From Mobilitalea sp. (lineage in GTDB: Bacteria > Bacillota_A > Clostridia > Lachnospirales > Lachnospiraceae), in contig JARKQP010000316.1 of NCBI GenBank assembly GCA_029974875.1, forward strand, positions 1 to 21,129: a stretch of 21,129 nt of DNA, given 5' to 3'. The number at the start of each line of letters is the position of its first letter. Position 1 is the stretch's first letter. Under the pieces are notes generated by a model. The model was not told where the DNA came from and did no database searches. It saw only the letters and a program-made list of their open reading frames with translations. Shown piece by piece: positions 15,281 through 21,015 of this stretch. The position numbers and the translations under genes were made by a program.

Positions 15281-15451
15281 TTAATGGTTCTTATTTCTGC
15301 CGCCGGCCCGGCTTTTTTCATGCTTGCCCTCATGGACTCCAATAACCTGTCCGTTTATGATCCCGTGGTCCGAGTTACCGGTGGGATCCATTTTCCGAAG
15401 CTCCGGATTGCTTTTCTCCCTGTCTTTCATTCGGTTTTTATTATTATCCAA
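15281..15451 (-). CDS. Small 56-residue hydrophilic protein, TTG start, spore-type promoter
   Basis: A 57-codon minus-strand frame with a perfect AGGAGG (plus-strand 15459-15464) seven bases before a TTG start at 15451. The product begins MDNNKNRMKDREK and ends AGGRNKNH. It is rich in Lys, Asn, Gly, His and Arg, has no Cys or aromatic residue and no membrane segment, and is probably basic and disordered. Upstream on the same strand, GAATA (15506-15510) and GATACTA (15482-15488), 17 bases apart, resemble a sigma-G promoter (GMATR, CATNMTA). The bidirectional terminator lies right after the stop. Composition, strong ribosome site and promoter together suggest a forespore small protein of the kind found among minor small acid-soluble proteins. 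I recognise no family, so this is inference from context. Confidence 0.65.
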   Translation of the reverse strand: MDNNKNRMKDREKSNPELRKMDPTGNSDHGIINGQVIGVHEGKHEKSRAGGRNKNH

Positions 15452-15481
15452 TGAACTGCCTCCTGTCTCGTTTTGATAAAA

Positions 15482-15510
15482 TAGTATCTACAGGTGGCAG
15501 GGTTTTATTC
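15482..15510 (-). promoter_or_regulatory. Sigma-G-like promoter of the small protein gene
   Basis: On the minus strand the -35 GAATA (15506-15510) and the -10 GATACTA (15482-15488) are 17 bases apart. They match the sigma-G pattern at all positions except the first base of the -10 (G for C) and a spacer one base short of the commonly quoted 18. Transcription would begin about 25 bases before the TTG codon. A sigma-A reading is poor here. Confidence 0.4.
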
Positions 15511-15563
15511 ATTTTCACATATAAGTAGTATTTGGGGCGGAGATAATTTGGCAATTGCTTATC

Positions 15564-15592
15564 TTGCACATTCTCTTTGTTTGGAGTAGAAT
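15564..15592 (+). promoter_or_regulatory. Sigma-A-type promoter of MATE 2 with leader hairpin
   Basis: TTGCAC (15564-15569) and TAGAAT (15587-15592) are 17 bases apart. The leader then holds a hairpin, GGTTAAAAGCA (15617-15627) with TGCTTTAACC (15631-15640), with one bulged A and an ATG loop. There is no U run after it, so it is likely a stability or regulator element rather than a terminator. Confidence 0.65.
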
Positions 15593-15676
15593 ATGATCTT
15601 AGATTTTTACAAAAAGGGTTAAAAGCAATGTGCTTTAACCTTGGACGAACTCTATCAAAGGGGATGGGGATAAGGG

Positions 15677-17044
15677 ATGAAGGCTAGGGTAGGACAAAGC
15701 AACAGTATTACAGAAGGGGTCATCTGGAAGCAGCTATTATTGTTTTTCTTTCCGCTGCTGTTTGGTACATTTCTTCAGCAGCTTTATAATACGGTGGATG
15801 CCGTTGTCGTAGGACGGTATGTTGGAAAAGAGGCATTATCAGCAGTTGGGGGTACGACGGGTACCTTAATAAACGTATTCATTGGTTTTTTTGTCGGTAC
15901 CTCCTCCGGTGCGACAGTGACGATATCCCAGTATTATGGGGCAGGAAACGAAAAGGGAGTAAGCAAAGCGGTCCATACTGCAATTGCCCTCGCAATAGCG
16001 GCCGGTGCGGTAATTATGGTTATCGGCATCCTGGGGGCGCCCCTGGCATTCCGGTGGATGGGTACGCCGGAGGATATCATTCCTTATTCCCTCACCTTTA
16101 TCCGCATCTATTTTTGCGGCACTATCGCTAACCTGGTCTATAACATGGGAGCCGGGATCCTGCGCGCGGTGGGGGATTCCAAAAGACCCTTATATTATCT
16201 GGCGGCCAGCGTGGGCTTAAATATCGTTCTGGATCTATTATTTGTCGTAGTCCTCCATCTGGGAGTTGCGGGTGTGGCAATTGCTACTGTGATTTCCCAG
16301 GTTTTTAGTGCCGTGTTAATCTGTATCACCCTGATGAAAACAAGGGAGTGCTACCGTTTATATATAAGAAAGATAAGATTCCATAAAAAGGTACTCATGA
16401 AGATTATCAGGATCGGGATCCCCTCAGGGCTCCAGTCCCTTATGTATACCTCCTCCAATATTATTATCCAATCCAGTATCAACAGCTTTGGAACCAATAC
16501 AATTGCGGCCTGGACAGCCTATGGAAAGATTGACGGCCTCTTCTGGATGACCATGAGCTCCTTTGGTATCTCAGTCACAACCTTTGTGGGGCAGAATTAC
16601 GGAGCCGGTAATTATGACCGCGTCCGGAAGGGAATCAGGACCTGTCTCATTATGACGGCAGCAGCGGCGGCAGGCTTAAGCCTGGTTCTTTACCTGGCGG
16701 GACCCAGTATCTATGTCCTCTTTACCAAGGATACCCAGGTCATAGAGCGGGGAGTTGAAATACTTCAATTTATGGTTCCGACCTTCTGCACCTATGTATT
16801 GATTGAGATTATCTCAGGATCCTTACGGGGAATGGGAAATTCCCTTATCCCCATGCTTATGACCGGCCTTGGAATCTGTGGACTTCGGGTGGTTTGGATT
16901 TTTACCATGGTACCCATCTGGCATAATATTAGAACCCTGATTTTTTGCTATCCTTTAACCTGGACTATAACCTCAATTTTATTTGTCCTCTACTTCCGCT
17001 ACTTTATAAAAAGGGAGCCGGGTTTTCAAGTATCAGAAGGATGA
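15677..17044 (+). CDS. MATE family multidrug/cation antiporter 2
   Basis: A 455-residue, about 12-helix inner-membrane antiporter. Family marks are LLLFFFPLLFGTFLQQLYNTVDAVVVGRYVG (helix 1 and loop, quoted here as LFGTFLQQLYNTVD then VVVGRYVG), SQYYGAGN after helix 2, and GIPSGLQSLMYTSSN with FVGQNYGAGNYD in the second half. This is a different branch from MATE 1 (compare VGRYVGKEALSAVGG with VGSLGELSISGVY), so it is not a recent duplicate. It likely exports drugs or metabolites against a Na+ or H+ gradient. The ribosome site is a G-rich run, GGGGATAAGGG, just before the ATG. It has its own promoter and no obvious terminator before the truA-like gene 84 bases on, so some read-through is possible. 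Confidence 0.93.
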   Translation: MKARVGQSNSITEGVIWKQLLLFFFPLLFGTFLQQLYNTVDAVVVGRYVGKEALSAVGGTTGTLINVFIGFFVGTSSGATVTISQYYGAGNEKGVSKAVHTAIALAIAAGAVIMVIGILGAPLAFRWMGTPEDIIPYSLTFIRIYFCGTIANLVYNMGAGILRAVGDSKRPLYYLAASVGLNIVLDLLFVVVLHLGVAGVAIATVISQVFSAVLICITLMKTRECYRLYIRKIRFHKKVLMKIIRIGIPSGLQSLMYTSSNIIIQSSINSFGTNTIAAWTAYGKIDGLFWMTMSSFGISVTTFVGQNYGAGNYDRVRKGIRTCLIMTAAAAAGLSLVLYLAGPSIYVLFTKDTQVIERGVEILQFMVPTFCTYVLIEIISGSLRGMGNSLIPMLMTGLGICGLRVVWIFTMVPIWHNIRTLIFCYPLTWTITSILFVLYFRYFIKREPGFQVSEG

Positions 17045-17056
17045 GGGAAAATAGTT

Positions 17057-17085
17057 ACCACATTCCTCTATTTATATGCTATATT
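17057..17085 (+). promoter_or_regulatory. Possible extended -10 promoter of the truA-like gene
   Basis: An extended -10, TGCTATATT (17077-17085), stands about 44 bases before the ATG at 17129. The -35 region ACCACA (17057-17062) is poor, but extended -10 promoters tolerate this. TATAAG at 17087-17092 is a further candidate. Confidence 0.4.
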
Positions 17086-17128
17086 TTATAAGGTACAGTT
17101 TTTATAAAAATGAAAGGTATTGGAGTAT

Positions 17129-17869
17129 ATGAGAAATATAAAATTGACTATGGAGTACGATGGCAGCCGTTATAGTGGATGGCAACGCCTTGGAAAAGAT
17201 GAAGCGGAGAACACCATCGAGAATAAGCTGCTGGAGGTTCTTCATAAGATGACTGGGGAGCAGGTGGAGCTTAACTGTGGCAGCAGGACAGAAGCGGGAG
17301 CACATGCCTATGCCCAGATCGCAAACTTTAAGACAAATACGGACATGAAATGCTATGAGATTAAGAACTATTTTAACCGGTACTTACCCATGGATATCGC
17401 TGTAACCGGCGTAGAAGAAGTGCCGGAGCGGTTTCATGCCAGCTTGAATGCGAAAAGTAAAACCTATCTATACCGCATTGCAATCGGTGATGTTCCGAGT
17501 GTATTTGACCGTAAATACACTTACTATTGCTTCCATCAGCCCAATGTTATCCATATGAAGGAAGCGGCGAAATTATTATTGGGGAAGCATGATTTCAAGA
17601 AGTTTTCTTCTGTAAAAAAAGGTAAATCTACCGAGAAGGAGATCTATTTTATTGATATTAATGAGGATCCAAAGGAAATCCGGATTACAATTAAGGCAAA
17701 TGACTTCCTGCACAATATGGCGCGCATGCTGGTGAGTACTTTATTGGAAATAGGCCTGGGGAACCGGAGTATGTGGGAGATTGAGAAAATACTTGATCCT
17801 GACCAGCCGGAAGCAGGAAATACGCCTGCCAGTGTCCAGGGCTTGTTCTTACAGGAAGTGGAATACTAA
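17129..17869 (+). CDS. truA: TruA-like tRNA pseudouridine synthase with Glu at the catalytic Asp position
   Basis: A 246-residue protein of the TruA family, which normally isomerises U38-40 in the tRNA anticodon arm. Family marks are KLTMEYDGSRYSGWQ (5-19), KTYLYRI (with the stacking Tyr), GKHDFKKFS and NDFLHNMARMLV (with the conserved Arg). The active-site loop is usually GRTDAGVHA. Here it reads SRTEAGAHA (52-60), so the normally invariant catalytic Asp is E55 (codon GAA). The preceding CGS and later GAH also differ from the norm. Either this paralogue is inactive as a synthase, binding tRNA only, or it uses Glu. ATG 17129 is preferred to the in-frame TTG 17120 because the family starts MRNIKLT and AAAGG 17113-17117 fits it better. 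A second truA-like gene begins 3.9 kb downstream. Confidence 0.9.
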   Translation: MRNIKLTMEYDGSRYSGWQRLGKDEAENTIENKLLEVLHKMTGEQVELNCGSRTEAGAHAYAQIANFKTNTDMKCYEIKNYFNRYLPMDIAVTGVEEVPERFHASLNAKSKTYLYRIAIGDVPSVFDRKYTYYCFHQPNVIHMKEAAKLLLGKHDFKKFSSVKKGKSTEKEIYFIDINEDPKEIRITIKANDFLHNMARMLVSTLLEIGLGNRSMWEIEKILDPDQPEAGNTPASVQGLFLQEVEY

Positions 17870-17894
17870 AGAAGGAGGAGCATTCTTCTTTTTT
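17868..17894 (+). terminator. Weak intrinsic terminator of the truA-like gene
   Basis: AAAGAAG (17868-17874), overlapping the stop codon, pairs with CTTCTTT (17885-17891) and runs into a six-T tract (17889-17894). The stem is AT-rich and weak. The large palindrome just downstream may add to termination. Confidence 0.5.
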
Positions 17895-17919
17895 CCGGTA
17901 TTGTTTCAAGGTGGTAGAT

Positions 17920-18019
17920 TGAGGGTGTTGCAAAAAGAAGAGCCTATACCATATATTGCAGAAGTATTCTTTAATATTTGCAATATATGGTGTATTACCT
18001 TCACTTTGCAGCATCCTCA
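17920..18019. repeat. 100-bp MITE-like palindromic element
   Basis: The ends TGAGGGTGTTGCAAA (17920-17934) and TTTGCAGCATCCTCA (18005-18019) are imperfect inverted repeats. Counting 21 bases per end, 17 pair as Watson-Crick, two more are G-U and two mismatch. Inside lies a second inverted repeat, TATACCATATATTGCA (17945-17960) with TGCAATATATGGTGTA (17979-17994), with one G-U and an 18-base loop. Nearly the whole 100 bases can fold into one stem. It sits between the convergent truA-like and membrane-protein genes. No clear target-site duplication is visible, so age or mechanism is uncertain. It resembles a non-autonomous transposable element or a REP-like unit. Confidence 0.7.
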
Positions 18020-18032
18020 TTGTTTTGTTAAA

Positions 18033-18809
18033 TCAGGTATCGGTTTCTGTCTTAAGCCTGGGGAGGATTCCTTTCAAGAAGTAACTCTTTCCCCTGCGCT
18101 TAATATAAAAATAACCGAAGATGGAGAAGACCGCGGCACCGATGAAATTAACGATCAGATCCATCATAGTATCATAGAGGCCCAGGTCAATATAGGCATC
18201 CCAGGGCTCCCCATTTACCACCAGGCTTTGGATGGTTACATTAACAGGAACATTTGCGCCCTCCGGATTTAATAAAACTGTATTAAAGGAATGTACAAAG
18301 GTATCCTTTTGCATATCATAACCCATCAGCTGGTCAACACCGAATTCAAAAAACTCCCATAATACACCGATTGTCATAGAGAAGCAAAAGGCAACTAAAG
18401 CCACAAATACCGGGGATAGGGAGATGGCGAATTTATCATTTTTGTTTAGGATATCAATTAACGAAAATCCAATGGCTGCCGCAAGGAAGCCGTTAATTGT
18501 GTGTAATACCGTATCCCAATAGGGAAAGAGAATATAATATTCCTGTATTTCGCCCAGAATCTCAGCGGAAAAAATAAATAATAGGATAATCACCTCAAGA
18601 ACATCCGGTATATCAATATGTATCCTCTTTTCAATGAAGCTGGGGACCAGAAACAGAACTAAGGTCAATATGCATAAGAATAGATTTTCAAAGTTTCTGC
18701 TGAGCAGCTGGTCAATAGCCACAAGAATAACAAGCAGCCTGAGGATAAAATAGATTATGCGAAGGCCAATATTCCTATTTTTATTTAAGGATTTAAAAAA
18801 TTTATTCAT
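18033..18809 (-). CDS. Multi-pass membrane protein of unknown function (possibly DUF2238/YjdF-like)
   Basis: A 258-residue protein with about six hydrophobic segments (near 15-32, 42-60, 67-85, 98-120, 130-152 and 212-236). The region 98-160 carries WDTVLHTINGF, SPVFVALVAFCFSMTIG and WEFFEFGVDQLMG. The pairing of W-D-x-x-x-H with W-E-x-x-E-F-x-x-D-Q recalls the YjdF/DUF2238 group of membrane proteins, whose role is unknown to me. A hydrophilic stretch (about 165-210) lies between the last two helices, probably outside or as a loop. The start is set by GGGAGG (minus strand) seven bases before ATG 18809; the frame runs further upstream but has no ribosome site. A TGATACAAT extended -10 (18844-18852, minus strand) may drive it. 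Confidence 0.8.
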   Translation of the reverse strand: MNKFFKSLNKNRNIGLRIIYFILRLLVILVAIDQLLSRNFENLFLCILTLVLFLVPSFIEKRIHIDIPDVLEVIILLFIFSAEILGEIQEYYILFPYWDTVLHTINGFLAAAIGFSLIDILNKNDKFAISLSPVFVALVAFCFSMTIGVLWEFFEFGVDQLMGYDMQKDTFVHSFNTVLLNPEGANVPVNVTIQSLVVNGEPWDAYIDLGLYDTMMDLIVNFIGAAVFSIFGYFYIKRRGKSYFLKGILPRLKTETDT

Positions 18810-18879
18810 AAAGTGAACCTCCCAATAAAAATGCAATATAACCATTGTATCATTGAAAGAGGGAAATTCCATCATATTT

Positions 18880-18997
18880 TGATAAAAATTAAGATTAATT
18901 TTAGAAAATAAACCGGAGCCGCACCCTCCAGTGCTTCCCCGGTTCATTTATGACAAGGGAATCAGGCTGATGGTGCAGCCTGATTCCCTGTCTTTTT
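18880..18997 (+). ncRNA. Candidate small RNA (about 85 nt) with intrinsic terminator
   Basis: On the plus strand TTGATA (18879-18884) and TAGAAA (18902-18907), 17 bases apart, form a possible promoter. It is followed by a hairpin AACCGG (18911-18916) with CCGGTT (18938-18943) and inner GCAC/GTGC. Then comes a 14-bp perfect stem, AGGGAATCAGGCTG (18956-18969) with CAGCCTGATTCCCT (18976-18989), and GTCTTTTT. The T run is on the plus strand, where no annotated gene needs a terminator. The same stem could end the minus-strand CBS gene, but the T run on that side is poor. No coding frame is evident. Confidence 0.35.
18956..18997. terminator. Strong 14-bp hairpin terminator
   Basis: This is a perfect 14-bp stem with a six-base loop. 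On the plus strand it is followed by CTTTTT (18992-18997); on the minus strand it is preceded by AAAAAGAC and followed only by TTGTCAT. It most likely terminates in the plus direction, and may act weakly for the CBS-pair gene, whose stop is 33 bases away on the minus strand. Confidence 0.75.
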
Positions 18998-19021
18998 AAA
19001 TATTTCCGGTCTGTAAATGCG

Positions 19022-19447
19022 TTACCACGCGTTCATGCCTGGCTTTGAAATATTGCTTAAAGCATCCTCTGCGCAGTCCTGGCAGGACGGCTCCAGGGAA
19101 ATATCACCCAGGGCAACAATGCCGACAAGGTTGCTGTTTTCAACAACAGGTAACCTGCGGATCTGACGGTCGCTCATTAATTTTGCAGCATCCCGGACAT
19201 CTGTTTCCGGGCTGGCAAATACAACGGAATCCGTCATAACGTCGCTAACCTTCTGGTTTGAATCCTGACCGGAGGCAACACTTCTTAAAGCAATGTCACG
19301 GTCTGTTACGATACCAATTAATTTATCCTGGGTGCACACAGGAATGGAACCGCAATTATACTGCTTCATAAGCTGGGCAGCGCGTTCGATGGAATCGTCT
19401 GATCTTAAACTGACCACATCTTTTGACATAATATCACGTAATTTCAT
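19022..19447 (-). CDS. CBS-domain pair protein
   Basis: A 141-residue cytoplasmic protein made of two CBS motifs and little else. CBS 1 spans about 7-57 (MSKDVVSLRSDDSI then GSIPVCTQDKLIGIVTDRDI), and CBS 2 about 71-117 (MTDSVVFASPETDV then RRLPVVENSNLVGIVALGDI). Such stand-alone pairs bind adenosyl ligands such as AMP, ATP or SAM and act as energy or stress sensors for partner proteins, similar in plan to YhcV-like proteins of Bacillota. The tail SCQDCAEDALSNISKPG contains two Cys. ATG 19447 is chosen because GGAGGG precedes it by five bases; upstream in-frame codons have no ribosome site. The partner is unknown. Confidence 0.92.
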   Translation of the reverse strand: MKLRDIMSKDVVSLRSDDSIERAAQLMKQYNCGSIPVCTQDKLIGIVTDRDIALRSVASGQDSNQKVSDVMTDSVVFASPETDVRDAAKLMSDRQIRRLPVVENSNLVGIVALGDISLEPSCQDCAEDALSNISKPGMNAW

Positions 19448-19477
19448 AAATACCCTCCATTTGGCCAACCATGATTT

Positions 19478-19548
19478 AAGCAGGAGCAAGTGTGAAAAGT
19501 CTTACTAGAGTAAGACTTTGGAAGTTCTAAAAATTTTTGCTCCAGCTT
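19478..19548. repeat. Nested inverted repeats between phosphoesterase and CBS genes
   Basis: The outer arms AAGCAGGAGCAA (19478-19489) and TTGCTCCAGCTT (19537-19548) pair except for one A-A mismatch. The inner arms AAAGTCTTAC (19496-19505) and GTAAGACTTT (19510-19519) are perfect around a TAGA loop. In the minus direction the structure lies in the leader of the CBS gene, 31 bases before its start. It may be a regulator site, an RNA leader structure or a small palindromic insertion. Confidence 0.6.
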
Positions 19549-19613
19549 ATATGATTAGATTGCCCGAAGAGTGTATTTTTTATAAAGCTAAATTTTTCTT
19601 AAAAATTGGGAGG

Positions 19614-20558
19614 CTATTCATCCTCAAATTCGTCATCACAGCCGCAATGGGTAGAGAAAGGGTTCTTTTTACAATCAAAGCGGTCAAGGGGCTCCGGCCC
19701 CCTGACCACCTGGCGCTCAATTTTTATTACGCCGGCGTCATTCGCAACGATCCGCCAGTCCACCATTAAAATTTCATCATTTTCAATTTCAATGCTGCAG
19801 ATACCCCTGGTATGGATGCAGCAGCCGGTATTGAAATAGGGCAGGTCACCATACTTGGGATATTTCGGCCTGTGGGTATGTCCGCAGATCAGCATGGTTT
19901 TATGCTTTTCAATCCATTTGTTATAGGCCCTTTCCACCTTATGCCGTTTAAACAGGTTACGGGCCGGGCTGGCAGGATTCTCAAAGCCGACCACATGCAT
20001 GAATCTCCAAAAATACCGTAAAAGGAGCATGGAAATACGCCAGCCCTGGTCATTCATGAAATCTCCCTGGTGCCCATGGACCACCAGGATCTCCTGGTCC
20101 GTCTCCTGATGCTTTAATAGGAGAGCCTCGTGGGGGGTAATATCCCTAAAGAGCTCCACCCGTTCCTGCTTATATTCATCGTAAAAGTCGAAAAGATTGC
20201 GTCTGACAAAATCCTTGTCCTTTAAAAAGATGTTATGGTTACCATATAGCATAATAAGCCTGCCCGCATCAAAAAACTTCTTTAGGACAACAAAGCAATC
20301 GGTATGTGCAAGGCGTATATGCTTAAAGTTAGGATATTCCCAAAGCTCATCCCCATCCCCGACCTCTACGTATACAAAGTCCCGGTTATAGTAATAATTT
20401 AGTGCATGGATGTAGATATTCTGGTTTCTGGCGAATTCATCCGACACGCTGTCATCACCACGGTGGGTATCACTGAAAAATACATACTTGGAGCTTCCAT
20501 CAAAGTATTCCAGCTTTGCATTTTTATATGCGGCGGTTAATCTTTTTTCCGTTTGCAT
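19614..20558 (-). CDS. Calcineurin-like metallophosphoesterase
   Basis: A 314-residue cytoplasmic protein with the five metallophosphoesterase blocks: SDTHRGD (D30, H32), GDGDELW (D68), GNHN (N107, H108), VVHGHQGD (H161/H163) and CGHTHRP (H227, H229). It binds two metal ions and hydrolyses a phosphoester; the substrate is unknown. The block order and the GDxxELW form recall UDP-diacylglucosamine-hydrolase-like branches, but lipid A is not expected in this organism. GNHN replaces the usual GNHD. The C-terminus (296-314) is unusual, with C296, C305 and C307 followed by the acidic run DDEFEDE. The start is uncertain: ATG 20558 follows GGTGA at close range and a TGATACAAT extended -10 just upstream; ATG 20582 and TTG 20618 are in frame. 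Confidence 0.88.
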   Translation of the reverse strand: MQTEKRLTAAYKNAKLEYFDGSSKYVFFSDTHRGDDSVSDEFARNQNIYIHALNYYYNRDFVYVEVGDGDELWEYPNFKHIRLAHTDCFVVLKKFFDAGRLIMLYGNHNIFLKDKDFVRRNLFDFYDEYKQERVELFRDITPHEALLLKHQETDQEILVVHGHQGDFMNDQGWRISMLLLRYFWRFMHVVGFENPASPARNLFKRHKVERAYNKWIEKHKTMLICGHTHRPKYPKYGDLPYFNTGCCIHTRGICSIEIENDEILMVDWRIVANDAGVIKIERQVVRGPEPLDRFDCKKNPFSTHCGCDDEFEDE

Positions 20559-20788
20559 CAATTCACCCGGCTTTCTGGTCATTGTATCATAACTCTTAGT
20601 ATGCAACTGATAAAACAAGGCTATACAGTTAAAAAAAATTGGAAAGGAATTGGAAAGAAAAAGTATAGACCAATATAACCATAGGTTGACCTGCCGGGGG
20701 TGATAATGGTATAACTAAAATAATGTATCCTACAATGTGAAAAAGCAGGATCCAACGGAATATAGGAAGACCCATATTCCTGGGAGGA
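20559..20788. promoter_or_regulatory. Divergent promoter region between phosphoesterase and truA2
   Basis: No gene is seen. On the plus strand TTGACC (20686-20691) and TATAAC (20710-20715), 18 bases apart, make a good promoter for the second truA-like gene. Transcription from it would give a leader of almost 300 bases containing the tandem repeat. On the minus strand TGATACAAT, just upstream of the phosphoesterase start, is the best candidate. It repeats the extended -10 seen before the membrane-protein gene. Confidence 0.5.
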
Positions 20789-20963
20789 GCAAAGGTCAGG
20801 AATGCAAAGGTCAGAATGCAAAAGCCAGGAATGCAAAGGCCAGAATGCAAAAGTCAGGAATGCAAAGGCCAGGAATGCAAAGGCCAGAATGCAAAGGCCA
20901 GAATGCAAAAGTCAGGAATGTAAAAGTCAGGAATGTAAAGGCCAGAATGCAAAGGTTAGAAAT
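20789..20963. repeat. Tandem repeat, 12 units of 14 or 15 bp
   Basis: Twelve head-to-tail units have the consensus GCAAAGGCCAG(G)AAT, differing by an optional G and by C/T or A/G changes at a few positions. Lengths in order are 15, 14, 15, 14, 15, 15, 14, 14, 15, 15, 14 and 15. A degenerate unit follows at 20964-20977. The mixed lengths break any reading frame, so the long frames over it are by-products. The array ends 52 bases before the truA2 start, inside its likely leader. Units are contiguous with no spacers, so it is not a CRISPR array. Copy number is expected to be unstable. Confidence 0.93.
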
Positions 20964-21015
20964 GCAATGGCTATCATGCTGATATATACGGATGATCTAA
21001 ATGGAGGAAATGGGA

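Noticed and set aside
15218..15454. 78-codon plus-strand frame after the kinase gene
   Set aside because: It starts within the terminator stem and is the shadow of the better-supported 56-residue minus-strand gene.
17781..18272. 163-codon plus-strand frame across the palindrome
   Set aside because: It overlaps the truA-like 3' end, the palindrome and the antisense of the membrane-protein gene; there is no ribosome site.
20789..20963. CRISPR-like array
   Set aside because: Units are 14-15 bp and directly contiguous with no unique spacers, and no cas gene is nearby.
20737..20982. Plus-strand frame through the tandem repeat
   Set aside because: The frame exists only because repeat units lack stops. 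Units of 14 and 15 bp shift phase, there is no ribosome site, and the translation is low-complexity KGQ/NAK text. The minus-strand frames over 20621-20908 fail for the same reason.
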